Positions 1 through 13,906 are shown, numbered from the stretch's first letter. The stretch: DNA of 64,000 nucleotides from Anthostomella pinea (GCA_963556695.1 CAUWAG010000008.1:434001-498000), one strand, 5' to 3'. Notes: generated from the letters alone by a model not told the origin. Program-made: numbers and translations.

Positions 1-846
1 TGCATGGACTGGGTCGCCCTGGTTTGTGTGCCTGTTATGCAGAGTGTTGGATCAACGTGCTGTGCTGGAGCGGTGTTCGTGAGGCGATGTGTTCGGTCTC
101 CTTGGAGCTCTTGGTGCAAGTCGTGGTGCAGGAAACTTAGGCCGGTGGCTCTTGGCCACAGGCATATGGTAGATGTGCCCATAAGGTTAGTCGAGAGTGC
201 CGTAAAGTGAACAAAAAGTGCTCAGGGTTTCTGTCATCTTTGCAAGACCGTGGTAACGTATGGTGAATGAGAACTGCTTTCCGGGCTAATCATTGTAAGA
301 AGCTGTCGGGAGCGTCCGGATGTTTGCGGACGCCCATATCTAGAAACGAGTTCTTTACCCCCGATTAAGGTGTCCGTACCTGTTCATGGTGTTCACAGCA
401 TCGGAGTTTAAGAAATGTGCACCTCTTCATTGCTCAGTAGCCAGCCTAAGCTGGCCCACCAAAGCTACCCCTGAGCAACATTGCTAGACTCCGATACCAG
501 TTCTCATTGTGCCGGTCCGTTGGTTTGACCACAGACGGAGAGGCCTGATCTCAAGAAAACATGTTGTAAAACTCCGTGGTTTCAAGCGCAAACCGCTATA
601 TATGGCTACTCGCTGTAGTAGGCACTAGGGTAGACGTAGAACAGGTTTCGTCGTACTGCTTGCATGAGAGCGTCTTTTTTCCCCAAACCCGAGACTTACA
701 TCTAGTCAGACCTCCACGACGCCTGTTTCTCAGCGCTGGCCGCTGTGCGCGCTTGGAGTGTCTTCATGCTCATTCCATTCTTGACCCAGAAGCCTGAGCC
801 CGGGCCCCAGAGCGCCTTGCTCATATCAATTGCCCAAGCTGCCTCA
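1..846. other. Non-coding stretch at window edge
   Basis: I see no convincing gene here. Short open frames exist on both strands, including one on the minus strand that runs off the left edge, but none has a recognisable domain or a signal peptide. A gene whose body lies to the left of the window could have a terminal exon here; that cannot be decided from this sequence. Confidence 0.5.
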
Positions 847-2167
847 TCATGGCGATTTTAGGACCGCAAGATTAAACTGGCCCTTTCGGATACGCGTCGC
901 ATGAATGACGGTATGCTGTGCGGATGTGCTTGTCGTGGCACTTTGACAAACTGGAGTTAGCCTCGGTGTTCTTACTTTGCTTCTCCTTTCCGAACAGATA
1001 TAGAGCGCAAAACGATTGATGATGGGGGAAGGTATGGCCTCCAATTGTGACTTACAAGCTCTGCAATGCTCATGGTTTGAGTCCAAGTCACTTCCCCTCA
1101 ACCAAAACAGGTATGCATCAACAGAAGGACTGGTGGGGTGGTACATCATTAGCAGCATTGTGTAGTAATCTCTTAAGCCGGGCACGACCAACATCCTGAG
1201 AAGGCTCAAAAAACGATTGAAGCTTTCAGGGCTCGCTGCAAGTTTACCTGACTGACTCTGAGTCTGAGCGGTACATATCAACTGGGAGTACGCTGGCGCA
1301 AGTGGAACGTCGTGGCGCCGAGAGTAATTCTGTCGGAGCCTGCGGCAGATATCACAGAAATAGTCGTAGGCACCGTCGGCACATTCATCGGGGTCCCACC
1401 ATAATGTTGCGCTGACCAACTCTGCAAGCAGTATTCCCTTCCATTTCACCAACAGAAGTCTCTCTTTCCGCGCAACACTTGCGAGGCCCGTCCATGGCTG
1501 TAGTATCCATTCTTCGGCGGTGGCAGTTTGCTTGATGCCGACCAATATAGCCGCAACCACTCTCAGAGATCTCCTGTGACAGCTCGTGAGCAGGAGGCCA
1601 GCAGAGGACCGGATTTTCATTATTTGCTGCACACGTACTCGTTCTCATGGTGGTTCCTTCGATCTGACGCCATATGGCAGGTTTCCTTGTCCATTGCACC
1701 ACTCTCCGCCCAGCTTCATCAGCGATAAGCACGGACCGGGCGTCTTCGATCGACATCGAGCCGAAGTGATGGTAGTATGCATCCAAGCATGTAATACCCT
1801 TCAGGTACAAAAGAGATGCATCGCCGTATGCCTCGTCGAGACGTTCCAGGACATCGAGGGCCTTGCGGCCGCCATCCTGAGACGCTTCGACCTCGACTTT
1901 GCCCAGTTCGTGGTCCAGATCGAATGAACGTATAGGTGGACCGATAGACGATGGCGTCTTGGCTTCACCAGTAGAAGCTGAAGAAGTCCAACGAGGATGA
2001 AGGCCGAGGTCAGGATAAAGACCGAGGCGAGGATGCGATACTGGTGCGAGGTGACCGTGGAGAGTTGAGACGGCCCGCAAGTCCCCGGTGGCCCGCCACC
2101 GTCTCAGCGCCGCGAGGGCCGAAGTGGTCCGCGCCGTCATCTTCATGGTGGATCGCGAATCGGTCAA
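847..2167 (-). CDS. Hypothetical protein gene, splicing unresolved
   Basis: Two long minus-strand frames overlap between 1385 and 1632. The upstream frame (from an ATG at 2167) carries an alpha-helical, charged stretch around L-Y-L-K-G-I-T-C-L-D. The downstream frame (to the stop at 847) carries hydrophobic helices and W-W-D-P-D-E-C. They are best joined by an intron near 1575-1640; a GTACGT donor lies close to 1640 with several AG acceptors about 60 bases downstream. The helical character resembles the middle region of fungal transcription-factor-like proteins, but no Zn2Cys6 motif is present and I do not recognise the family. The first 60 or so residues of the upstream frame read like low-quality sequence, so the true start may lie further in. 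Function unknown; gene presence is likelier than the exact structure. Confidence 0.4.
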
Positions 2168-5100
2168 CCCACACCGTGAATTATGGGCCAGGAGCCGGTG
2201 GCAGTGCGATATACTCGCACGTGCCTATCAGTCGAAGATGATCCTGAACTGCGGTGAATAGAAGACAAGACGTCGACTCATTTGAGACATGAGGGCGGGT
2301 ATTTGGCGGCAATATTGCCGAAAGAGGCAACCAGTCGGGCGCCCTCGCTTGCTTCTTCTTTTCTCCTGGGCGACACATGCACGACATGGCCCAACCCCCA
2401 ATCTCCTTACCTGCCAACCTAAGTCGCCTGGGAGCGTGATGCACACCGCGGCGAATTACCACAATTATGGACAAATTGGCGTAGGCGACTGCTGCGAAGA
2501 CGCCGAAAAGTCTGCTCGGATCCGAGGATTCGGAGAAGGTTAAGAGCAAGACTATTACCTAGGTAGGTACATCACCGGTGGCATAGCCAACTCCCTACCC
2601 AATCAAAGACGGTGACAACATCCCTCATGACCGTCGCTTGGAGGCCTCGGCATGGAGGCTGGCTACGGGAGGTCAAGGAACTGGGATCGTCAACACTTCG
2701 GCGTACGGTAGATAGCAGCTTCTCACGATAGTCCAGATCCCGTCCGCGGTAGACCTGGCGAGAGACGTATCAGAGTCAATGCAAGTCGTATATAACTGAT
2801 ACCCGGTACTTGGGGGTAGCGGCGGGGTTAATACATGTAGTCGTTGCAAGCGGCAAGGTCGTTGACAACTCCTTCGTCCGTTACGCGACATGACAAGACA
2901 AATGACCACAAGGACTAGACAGCGATCGACTGACTCACAAGCCAACCCGCCAAATGCAGCCGCGCATATGATCTACCCTGATAGAAGAGTCATCCGGCTC
3001 GGTTCCATGCTCGGGCCCGATCCCCCATCACCGAGCCATGATAATCTCTATTTGCCGTCTTCCGCGCACTGATAGATCAGATGAGCAATTTCTGATCTAA
3101 AGTGACTGGGCCGGAGGCACTCGGGGTTTGGACAAAGTCCGAACTCGTCACCTCGGAATATGATCTACCGTACGTCGATGATCTCAGTGGTTTGCTGGAG
3201 ATAGGATTTATGATGATATAATGGTCTTCCAAAGCCGAGATTGAACGTCATGCAGACGGAAGCATTATTGCTGGCGAATAGGTTTCCATCACGGGTTATC
3301 ATACACCTTAGCTGGGTCGGTAAGATACCCGGCCCGTCCATGGCTAATGGATCTATAGGGGTTCAACTACAGACGACATGAATACCTAGGTTGCATGGCG
3401 CTGATGTCAGAAAGGGGAGATTGTGGCACGCTTGGGATTGACGACGACATGTCGCCGACGCAGAGGCATGAGGCTGAAGCAGCAGCTGGAGAGGACTGAA
3501 GATACCTCGTGACCAATTGCCGGTTATGCGAGGTCCTTCCAGCCGTCTCTCATCCATGCACCAATCCGTCGTTCTTCGTTCAGAGTAGGGAGCTATGGGG
3601 AAGCTGAACCTGTGGGAGGAAAGGCGGCTGAAAGACTTCATCTTGATGTTTCTGAAGACATTGCGGGGGACTCGGTCTTCTCGGGGAACGCGAACCATTC
3701 ACGGCAGCCATGGTGCCATGCTCTGCTTGAATGAGACTTCGAGATTGCGAGCTGCAGTCGCGAATGGGTTAGCCAAAATGGAGTAGGTAGCAGTCGATGG
3801 CCAGCTGAGAAGCACAGATGCAGGCACGAGAAGGCTTCTCGAAGGAAAGGACCCAGCGTCGCTGCAACCCTCCCTCTCCTCCGGCGACGAATCGGAATGG
3901 CGGCCTTCGCGAGCATCACGTTTCCGCGAGGCCGAGCGAGGATACCGGAGACTTATGTTGTTGTTCCTTGTGCTCACCCTCCTTGTGCTCACCCACCTCT
4001 CGCGACACGCGACACGAACAAGATCCGTCGTACCAGAAAGGACCTTGCATCGCAAGATTATTTTTTTACTCAATTATGAGCGAAACTGTCCCGGCACTTG
4101 CACCAGACCTCGGGATCTCCATGAGGAGGTGGATGGTGGATGGTGGATGCGAGCGCGCGAGCAGCCGCATCCATCATCGCAGCACGTGGGTCCCGGCTCC
4201 GGCTCTTTTCCAGGGGACCTCCTGACCACATGGAGTCACGGCAATGCGAGGTTGGGCTGGATGAAATTTTCGCTTGCAACTTTTTCTTTCCATGAAGCTC
4301 AGCTCATTAGAAAGTCCGTATGCGGCGTCCACGGGTGCGCGATGAGGGCAATTCGCGCGCCGTTTCGACTCATCAGTATACCTTCACTCAAGAGTCAACC
4401 AGCCTCGGAAGCTAAGCAGGGCCGCATTCCGTTATGGCTGTAAACGGGGAGAATCGGATATCTTAGCGGTCATCAGTCCGGCCGATGTCGCTGTCGCATT
4501 CTGCTTGTGTTCCAAGGTTACTAGCATTGAATTAGCAAAGTATCGAGATTACCTAAGTTATCCAATTCTCGTGAACGCACGTAGTTACTGCGTGGTGTTT
4601 CCTGCTGCACCAATGGCCAAGTTGGGTAAGATGGAGAGACATTTGGCTTGAAGTCAGCTTATTACTGGTTGTAATCCGACAGCAGTATGCACCTCTGCTC
4701 TGGTGGTCGAGATTGATGAGGCGGTGCTATTGCTACGTTACCCGGGCCCCAAGCATCGTCAGATCGTCACCGCTCAACCGCATAACCCCGAGGAGTCGAG
4801 GACAGCTCGGGCCCGTGGTCACTGGTGGGTCATTGGGCTTGTGGCCTTTGACCCCAGACCCTTGAAGGAGATGACCGAAGCGAAGGCTGCGAAGTTTTCG
4901 AACGCTCACTGGCTCAGATGCGCCTTGGCTTGGACCATCGCCTTGCATTCGCTTCGCATTGACATCTCAGAATGACCCATTGTGGCTGAGGCTATTTGCT
5001 CTTAGGCCTTGGCCTGTCCAAATTGATGTGCGCTCTCGCTACCGAGTGACTGTGACGGACAGGGCACCTTGCGGGCAATCATCTGAACTGTGAACTTGTT

Positions 5101-8100
5101 GATCTCATCTCAGCCCTACAAGGGTTGCTGTCATCAGTCGAGGATGTTCACGATGTCTGGGTCCTCTCTTCTCCTGGTGCCTTGTTTTGGTGGTTCTTTT
5201 GCTGCCAGACCCCACAGTTGGACATTTTCGCGTTCCTCGTTTCGCTTTCCCAGATCAGCCAACACGAGGCCGACTGCCGAGAACAAGGCCAAGGAACCAC
5301 GGGCGCCAAGCCTTCAGCTATCCGGTAGCCTAGCTTCGTCCATCGTACGGAGGGACGGAACCGTAACAAGAAACCGTAAACCAAGGACGAAGCAAACGCG
5401 TAGACTGTTCGCGAGGCCGTGTCGCCCGGGTTCAATGTAGAAGTAGGCACAATAATTGTGCAGCACTCCTGTACATTGGACGAGGCAGACTCGCTCTTCC
5501 CAGAGTGAATGACAAATGAAAGAGTGTGCCATCATTAGTTGACTGTTGGACACGTGCAGCTAATTCATCAGTCGTACGTGGCCAGGTTCGCTTAAAGCAC
5601 AGCTTGAGTCGCGTCCTTTGTCTGGATTCGTCACGCTGGCTTGAAACCCGACGGATTCATAGCAGGGCCATGACGCAAAGTGCGTATCTGATTGATTCTG
5701 GCAAGGCAGCATCCAAACTTTGCTGTAGCTTGTAGCAAAGCCACGCTGGCGTTGCCCGTTGCGACGTACGCAGTTCCAAGGTTTTGTTGGTTTGTCACAT
5801 GGCCGTTTCCCCTCGCGACATCTTTATCCAATGGCACCTGCAATTTCTGCCTTATTCCAGTCCTCGATCCGGGACCCGCGTAGAGGTCCTTCGGTCGCGA
5901 GGACAAGAAAGTGCGGTCTTGCGACGGCTCCGAGTGACCGAATGCGATCCGCTCCCGAGGTCGGGTGAACATGCCCTGGACGAAGGATCTCGTCATGGAC
6001 TTTCCTTTGTGCAATCTTGTGCGATTTTATGCAATCGTTCCTCCCTGTGTCCATCATCTTCATCTCATCTTATCTGATGCGTCTCAGCGGTTCAACAGAT
6101 TGATTGAAGTGCCTACCGTATTGCCTAATAGGGCGTTATGGGATTTAGAGAACCAGGGCCTGTCTGTCTATCCCCATCATGACATGTCTCGAGTCAAGTC
6201 AGGGATCAATTGCTTTGTCCATGATGGGAGATTATGATGACTTCCTGTCATGATCTGCCTTGTGTCCAATCTTGGCGAGCAGAGGAGGGTGAAAACCTCC
6301 GAGTCAAATGCCATATGGCATGATTTGTCTATCGTCTCCATGCATGCCGGCCGGCCGCAAAGTGTAATATTTGTAGTCGGTGCGAATGCGATAGAATCAT
6401 GATGCGATTTTACGGCATGGAAGCTGGACGCGGGAGTATGATCCGAGGCCGGACTGGTCATACTGGCGTTATGTTATGGTTACGCCTTATGTTGCGGACT
6501 TGACCTAACGTCCAACGTCGAAGCGGGACGAAGTGATGATGTGTAATCCTCGGTTTTTATGCATGCTGAGCAATCCGCGCCCAATTGACATTCTCGCATA
6601 ACCCCTGCTCCGATTCATCAGCAACCACGAGATGTCGAGTCACAGACTCACAGATCCGAATCGCTAATACCACGGGGAAAAGCTAGACATTGGAAGCCAA
6701 CTTATCTCCGTTGGCGTTGGACGAACGAACCCCTGGACAAGGAAAGAGGGACAAGAAGGCCAGGCAAGTATGCCCGCAGATTACTATCGACTGTGTGGTG
6801 TAGACTGTAGCTATTGCACGTAGGTATGCCAATGCTGTTTCCAGGTAACGAAGCATATGGATATCGACAGGCAGAAACTGCTTCGCATCACATGCCGGAT
6901 GCGTGTTACATACTTTAGCATTGCTCATTACCAATTCCGAACTCGACTGGATGCGGTACGGTTCTGCGCGGTGCATGACAAAGCCACAATGTCGGTCAGC
7001 AGAGAAGTCCGACATTCCATCGCAGGTGGACCTGCTGGACTTGCGGACTTCGAGTTGATGAGGAGCACATTAACACCCTTGCAGCCTTCACATGTGTGGG
7101 TGTTGTCCCTGGGAGTTGGGCCTTTGGCTCCGATGACCCAAGCGGGTGGACGGTGGACGGTGGACGGCGGACTCATCATGGCTGGGAGGGTGGAGGGGCA
7201 GGGGCAGGGGCAGGGGCCGAAGGAGAAAACGGAGGTAACTTGAAGTTTTACGGGCGGGTTTATGACTTAAGCATGGTAGTGGCGGTGGACAGGCGACGAT
7301 GAGTAATAATACCTAATTATGCAAGCAGCATGCTAGGCTCTAGCTACATGCAGCATCAACCCGCGCCCCGTTGGCGGTCGGTGACTCGGTGGTCACCCCG
7401 TCACCCCGTCTGCCCTGCCTCGTGCCAGTGCCAGCGCGGCCCCAGCGGTGAAGGGTTGAAGGCTCGCATCTCGGATGCTACCCTCGCGCATATCTCGCAT
7501 ATCCCCTGCCATGGCGGCCATGGGATTAGTTGCAATGCGCGAGCCCATTACGAATGACCCGATCCCGTCCGTTTAAGACCGAGCAGCTCCATCTCACAGA
7601 TTCACCTCTGGTCAGCAGGCATATCTTACAAAAGAATCGTCTTTCCCATCGCATCTCACTCCTGTCCAAGCTTTCGTCCTCACCAGTGATACATCGTCCT
7701 TCATCCATCCGTCTGTCTGATACTCGAGCTCACCTAGTTCGTACTCACATCTACTATACTGCTTGCTTGCTTGCCTTCTCCAGACGAAACAAGCCCCAAC
7801 ATCCAGCCGTCTCGACTATCAAGAGCCTCAACTTCGATAGCTCGAACTATTGCACAATAATTACCCAACACTCGGGGATAACAAACGGTATCAACGCCAG
7901 CGGTACCCTCGCTCGTCGTGCCAACAGACAAACTTAAAGTACAAGGTGCAAGGTGCAAGGAGCAAGGACATCCGTGTCATTACCTTTTAGCTCAGCTCGT
8001 CAAATATTCACAATTTCACATTCCGAACTGCGACCTGCGACCCGCGACCCGCGACCCGCAGCCACCTTGACCCCTGTCCCGTTCTTCCACTTGTACATTT

Positions 8101-8263
8101 GTACATGGTCGAGTCAACCATCGCAGCTCCCCAGACTTATATACATAAGGGTTGCCTTGGCCGCAAATCGGTGCCTGACTCACACAACGCACCCTGTTGC
8201 ACTATTGCACCATATCACAACACGACACAGACCACCAACTGGCAATTCTCTGCCTCGTACAAA
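2168..8263. other. Long intergenic region and leader of the 8264 gene
   Basis: About 6 kb without a supportable gene. The many short frames lack domains, and their splice signals do not join into anything coherent. It contains a TACCTAGGTAGG palindromic motif (2556-2570), a 5S-rRNA-like fragment (4404-4421), and short GC-rich direct repeats near 7147-7170 (GGTGGAC) and 7193-7217 (GGGGCA). The last 500 bases are C/T-rich, as fungal promoter and 5' UTR sequence often is, with CGACCCG repeats near 8035-8060 just before the gene at 8264. Confidence 0.5.
4404..4421 (+). other. 5S-rRNA-like fragment (box A region)
   Basis: The 18 bases CTCGGAAGCTAAGCAGGG equal the internal-promoter box A region of animal and plant 5S rRNA as I remember it. 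The next 40 bases keep only loose resemblance (GTTA, GGGGAGA and CGG at roughly the right spacing). The preceding 60 bases do not match convincingly. Filamentous-ascomycete 5S genes normally differ in this segment, so this is not an annotated 5S gene. It could be a diverged pseudogene, a 5S-derived short interspersed element, or coincidence. Confidence 0.25.
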
Positions 8264-9055
8264 ATGGTGTCCACAGCCTTCTCAACCCCCTTCACCTCCC
8301 CTTCCCATCCACAATCACCATCGTCACCGGCTCTCAGGAGGAAGAAGACCATGTCCATCACGCAGACCTACTTCCTCGCCCACCAGGCCCGGGGTAAGCT
8401 GTCCACCGAGGCTGCCCGCCCTGACCACAACCTGCGACTTCTCGTCGGCCACGCCAACCTCCTCGACTCCCTGATGCTCGACCTTGCCGATGCCGAGCGG
8501 GAACAGGAGAGCTGGTTCAACCAGTCCGTCCGTGGAGCCTCGCCCAAGTCGGAGGAGAAACACATACAGTGGGCCGATTCGATTGTCGAGGAGCAGGACT
8601 GGGAAGCCGACTCCTCAGATTCAGACGATAGCGACCTCGACGATGATGAAGATATCGAGATGGCCGATGCCGTACCATTAACACGGGTGTCCTCTATCAG
8701 CATCGCACCGCCATCACCCCAAGTACATACAATGGAGGTAGACGACGAAGACTTCGAGGAGGATGACGAGGAGGACTACGCCGCCCTGACCCTCACCCGA
8801 TCACACTCGCACTCAGCCTCGCCGCCGGAGCTCGAGCACGATTGCGAATCATCAGACGACGAGTCGATGCCGCCCTCACCACCCACCGACGCACTACCTA
8901 CGTTCTCAGAGAAGCAGAGGGAAAGCACATCAAATACCAAATACTACGACCCAAGACAAGACGAGGACGACGACAAGTCAGACTTCTACAGCGAAGGATA
9001 CTACCTGCCGCCACGGAATCCAGCACGGCTGGTGTCCGCGATATCGGTCTACTAA
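8264..9055 (+). CDS. Conserved acidic hypothetical protein
   Basis: Uninterrupted frame of 263 residues beginning at ATG 8264 in a good context (ACAAAATGG). An in-frame ATG at 8105 would add about 50 residues that read like leader sequence, and a third candidate lies at 8351 (M-S-I-T-Q-T-Y). The N-terminal part after residue 30 is helical and ordered, with A-R-G-K-L-S-T-E-A-A, L-L-V-G-H-A-N-L-L-D and A-D-A-E-R-E-Q-E. I associate this pattern with an unnamed protein family of filamentous ascomycetes. The remainder is disordered and strongly acidic, with D/E/S runs around residues 105-175, and ends in a Tyr-rich tail. No membrane segment or catalytic motif is visible. The acidic tract would suit a nuclear or protein-binding role, but that is inference. 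Confidence 0.75.
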   Translation: MVSTAFSTPFTSPSHPQSPSSPALRRKKTMSITQTYFLAHQARGKLSTEAARPDHNLRLLVGHANLLDSLMLDLADAEREQESWFNQSVRGASPKSEEKHIQWADSIVEEQDWEADSSDSDDSDLDDDEDIEMADAVPLTRVSSISIAPPSPQVHTMEVDDEDFEEDDEEDYAALTLTRSHSHSASPPELEHDCESSDDESMPPSPPTDALPTFSEKQRESTSNTKYYDPRQDEDDDKSDFYSEGYYLPPRNPARLVSAISVY

Positions 9056-12000
9056 GACTAGACTGTCTTGGGGTCTGGTTCCCGACAAAAGTGCTTTCTT
9101 TGCATCTGGGCGGCGTTTATACTATACCACATACCGGCATGGCATTCAGCGACTTTTTCACATTGATTTTACCATTTCTTTTGTCTCGCTTTAGATGTTC
9201 CTAGAAGGGCAATGCCACTACCAGGGCTACGCTCAGGATCACAGCCGGGCTTCGTCATTGGCTATCAGAGTAGGGGAGGAACAGATGTCACCACTCAGAA
9301 GACTTGCAGGTTACTGGAGGATTACTTTTTCGGGCAATTGATGCCAGGGCAGTTTGGCGGGAGCCGTTTCGCTCCCTAGCTCTTCTCAGCATTACTGTCA
9401 TGTTCTGACTGAAGGAGCTCAAAGGTTGAGTGGAATGGCAAATAGAACACGCCTCGCTCCTCGCGCAGTTTCAATCACAAACATAGCGAACGGAAATAAA
9501 CAATAATACTATGTCTATCATCATCAAGAGCCCCTTATGCATGTCTCACTATGTTGCAGCACTACGCTTTACAGCAAGAAATGGTACCTTAACAGACTGC
9601 GCGAGTGTCTTACACTCATCAAGATCGTCGTGGTTCAATCGATAGCCCCAAAGTCTATTGAGTCATACCGGGACTTGCATCATCCGCCCATGACCACATA
9701 AACGAAAACTGACATCTGCAGAAGCTACCCTTACCTTATCGCCACGGTCCGCGCGACATCGGCATTAGTAGAAGGGCAAAGACTCCCATCTTGCATCTGT
9801 TTGATTCATCAGCCGTTGACATTAACCATCATCATCACCAGCATCATCATCAGCATCATTATTAATTCATCAACGACACATGCACATGCACATGCATCAA
9901 CTCCGACTCTCCAACCCCAACTCCGAAGACTTCCTCTCGTCCATATTAGTAAACACGACACACCACCATCCAACCTCATGAGTCGCAGTATGAATTAACA
10001 ATCAAAATTTACCGGTAAGCACGCCCAGGAGAAAAGGCTCCCCGCAAAGTTTGGAGGTAGGTGGCTGACTGGCTGAGGGCGGCTGGCCAACAAGAAGACC
10101 CCGGCCGGATTTGTGCAAACAAAGAAAGAGTCGGAATTTCCAATCAACAACTGTTGTTGACCCGAGAGCCCGCCTGGTTCGGGCGTTCGTCCGTCTTCCA
10201 TCCAACAATTACCATTTGCGGCACTTTCATCTATTCACATTGCTCGGCATACTTTCTTTGCCTCTGTTGATGGCTCTCTCTTCATTGTCCCCACAACCGC
10301 CTCGAAGCCGAAGCGGCCGTAACACCGATAAAGGCCATCGTGACTTCCGTAATCGGCTCGCTGGTGCATAAATTTCCCGCTCAAATTTACTACTCACTAC
10401 TACATAACCTCTTCTTTCTCCATGTCAGCATATTAGCTTCATAACGCCAGCCAGTCGAGGTTTGCAAGGGTTCCCGTTCAAGGGTCTTCTTGGAGCGGCG
10501 GCCTCGTGAAGTCGTGGGGACTTTTTATTATGATGCACAGGGCAATCAATCCTCATCAATATCGCAGCCCAACCTGTCAAAAAAATCTCCTCCGTCCGTT
10601 CGTTTGTTGTTGGCTTCCTGCACTATTTTGTTAGCCAGCCAGCGTGGCGGGGTAATCCCAGACGTTTGGGACTTGGGATTTCCGAGCCCCGAGCCCCGAG
10701 CCACGACGGGGGGTGGGGCTGTCAGGGCCCCTTGTCCGTTCTTACTGCGTATCCGGACATGAAAACTTGCTGCGCCATTCACGATCCAATCATTATGCGC
10801 CGTGAGATCTCTCAGTTGCCCTTGCGTTTTTCTTCGTCCTTGTGTGGTCCCGAGTCTTCTCGTTTGTTTTGCTTGTTTCATTGGCACTGCACTGGGCTGA
10901 CTCTTCCATCTCGTTTACCTTGGATGCCTGGCCGGCTGCCTGTAACCGAGACCCCAGACCCCACGCCAATCTACTCCAAGGCTTGCCTGCCCCTGGCCCC
11001 CAGTCTCGCATTTTGTCTCAGAAGCTACCTGGTAGCTGGTGAGCTAGCCTGCTGACTCGTCGGCGTGGCCTACTGTCAATTTACGGGAGGGGTAACCTGG
11101 GTCACGATGGAATCATTCGATGTTCACTATCTCTTTCTTCTTCCTCCTTTTTCCGCGAGTGTGGGGATTCCTATGGACGAAGCAGGCAATACCCTACTCA
11201 GCTGATGATTCACCAACTAACTCCATTGTTTACTTCTGTTGACTCGCGCGGTGATGCGCGAATAGGGGTCGTCTTATAGTGTCTATTGTTCGTTCTCTCC
11301 GTTCGCTGCGGTCATGTCCCGAAAGCATCGTTACATGCGTCCGGAACCAGACATTGCCAGACAGGCGGAGAGTCATCATAGCGCCCAGCCCTATCGCTGT
11401 GCGGTCAGCAAACAGCTCTGGGCATGGAATAGTTCTCCACTGCAGAAAGCCATACATACTGTTTATGATTGCTATGTGCATCCATCTCATCCAATCCATG
11501 GATTGATAGGGGCTGCCGGGTCGCAGCAGCAAGCCCGCAAGGCCCCTACACACATATCTGATATCTCTCACACTCACCATCATAACCATGCTGAGATCAT
11601 CACTGGTGGTGTCGTGTCACCACACGGCCACGTCTTTTGCTGCCCCTGGAGCCATCATCCCGCACTTCTGCGGTCAGCTTGTCACCGCTGCCTGACGGCT
11701 GACCACCAGTTGGGGTCGTAGATAGAGCCAAAAGTGCGGCGTGCGCTTTTGTCATTGGCCCGGGCACCTGACCGTGCCTTGCGGAGTGCGGCGGCTGCTA
11801 CCCTCTCCATGCCCTCCCACCGCCCTGGGGTTGATGGAGAAGCTGCTTGCCGGTAGACTGCCGCTGCCGTTGTTGCCTTCAAACCCCGAGGCATGCGGGC
11901 TTTATCAAACAACGAAGTGCTGCCTATCATGTGAACACCACACATGGACACCGTACACCGCACAAGGTTATCCATCTCCCCGTTTGGATGTGCAGCAGTG

Positions 12001-13906
12001 AGAGAGCGATTTGTGAACCCGTGACACTATCCTCTGCTAGCAAGCAAGTAAGCTGCTGCATCACTATTAACCAGCCAGTCCATCGAGCAAAACAGGGTTG
12101 GACACCGAGGCGTTTGGTGGTCGCCGTTCAATGTCAAGACACTATCAGCTACGAACGAGCGGACGTTTCTTCTGCCTCGAGATTTCCCCATATTATGATT
12201 CATCCACCCCCTGCAACATCGCCGACCTAGAAGGCTAGAACGAGCGGCAGCGACGCCTCTTCCCAAGGCGCTGGAATACCCAGCCAAGGGGGAGGCTTCA
12301 TTGTGCATTGGTTCAACTCTGACCCTGCGATGCTGTAATAGCCTGTTTTATCAGAATCTCGTAATGACCGCTTGTTTTGCTGCAGGCTGCCGCCGGCTGC
12401 TAATATGCTTGCACGGCTATACCGCTCGATATAGTGCATCGTATCGTACCCATCCACGATCGCAGGAGGCATCGTGGCTGAGCTCCGTATCTCTCTGTTG
12501 TGCGCAAAGGTGCAGTGCATACATGTGTGACTTCACACAAAACGCCTCATACGGTAAGTGGGTACTCTGTATCAGCCATCGAATGGGGAAACCGATGCGG
12601 CGGTAACATTTACATAAGTGACTTTGGTATCCCGGCAGGCAATCCGATACTTCCCAACTGTACGCCGAATTGTAATAACTGAGTCCATGGCCGACCGCCA
12701 GTACGCTGCTGTGTACGAGATGCGCATGCACAAAAACTTGCGGTGAGTCTGGGGAAGGTTCTTTCATGTCCTTTCTTGTCCTCGTCTAGCTGCGCTGGCA
12801 CTCTGCTGCCTTGATGGAACACCAAGTAGGATTTATTAGATGCGATGGTAGGTGGTTTGGGGCTGAACACACGGGGATGATTCCAGAAGCAGCTCCGCCG
12901 CAAGTGCGGGTGAATCATACGGCCGGCGGGATGATGTGCCCCTGCGCAGTGGCGATGGACACAGCCTACACCGATTCGCAATTCGCAATTCGCTGGAGAT
13001 GTTTGGTGTTCCTGTCTGTGCTTGCTGGAGGATCTGCGCTGTGCCTGGTCTTGCTCAATATGGATATAAGGATCCTGAATGTAATGGTGCCGAGCAAGGT
13101 TTGGGTGACCGCTGCATGGTACTTTTCTTTTCCGAGTGCGAGGAACGTAATTCCACGGGCTCGGTCCCGCCATATGACCGAGATGTCTTCAGAATCGGGT
13201 TAACCAGCACATGCCCAAGGCGGGCGGGATCGATTGACTCTCCGATCAATCTCGATTCTGTCTGCTCCTGTGCTAGGTAGATGCTGAAAGGAATACGCGT
13301 TTATAACTTTGCATAGAGAGCATGAAACAGTAGCTTATTTACGAGGTGAGATGACAGGAACCATGGGAGTCGAACTGACATCACAATGGTGTTTCAGTAG
13401 CTACCAACGCCCAAGCTAGCATTCCGATACGCCGGAACGCCGCGATGATCGTCGATTCGTGCTAGCAGGATCTCTGTTCCTGGTTCCTGGACAGATTTAT
13501 TAGAGTGTAGGCGCACTCGTGGAGGAATTCGACTGAGCCTCCTTCCGTGCCACTGTCATGGAAGATTGGTAACTGTAAGAGCTTGGGCCTGGCGATCCTC
13601 GAGGCTGGACATCGTCGTCATGTCGTCGTCTCAGTCGATCCTAGGCAAGCCACGTACGTCGTACGCATCATTGTTGGCGCCTCTCGTGCTCCTACTAGTA
13701 CTCTCCAATTGAAGACTTGGCCCATGCGGCACTGCGGCACATGAGCCTCGTGAGGACCGTAATGAACTTCATATTTTCACATTTGCGGAAACTGTTACCA
13801 AGATTCATAAAACGGAAGTCTCACTCTGGTGATGCTCGGAGTTACGAAGACTACCGGGGTTAAGCTAGCCCCGGATGGATCGGACCATGGGACGGCGGAC
13901 GGGTGT
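9056..13906. other. Long intergenic region
   Basis: Nearly 5 kb with no gene I can support. It starts with the likely 3' UTR of the acidic protein gene. A CAT/CACATG microsatellite lies at about 9820-9900. Frames such as 12610-13173 (-) and 12811-13203 (+) overlap each other, lack domains and look random. The last part leads into the foldback at 13907. Confidence 0.5.

Noticed and set aside
3818..4443. Overlapping plus-strand frames of 135 and 162 codons
   Set aside because: Composition follows local simple sequence, and there is no domain, signal peptide or splice support.
12610..13203. Overlapping long frames on both strands
   Set aside because: Mutually antisense, low-quality composition, and no splice structure that improves them.
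13350..13440. Minus-strand tRNA-like stretch containing AGTTCGACTCCC and TTGGTAGC
   Set aside because: The T-arm and acceptor arm do not pair, and no cloverleaf is possible.
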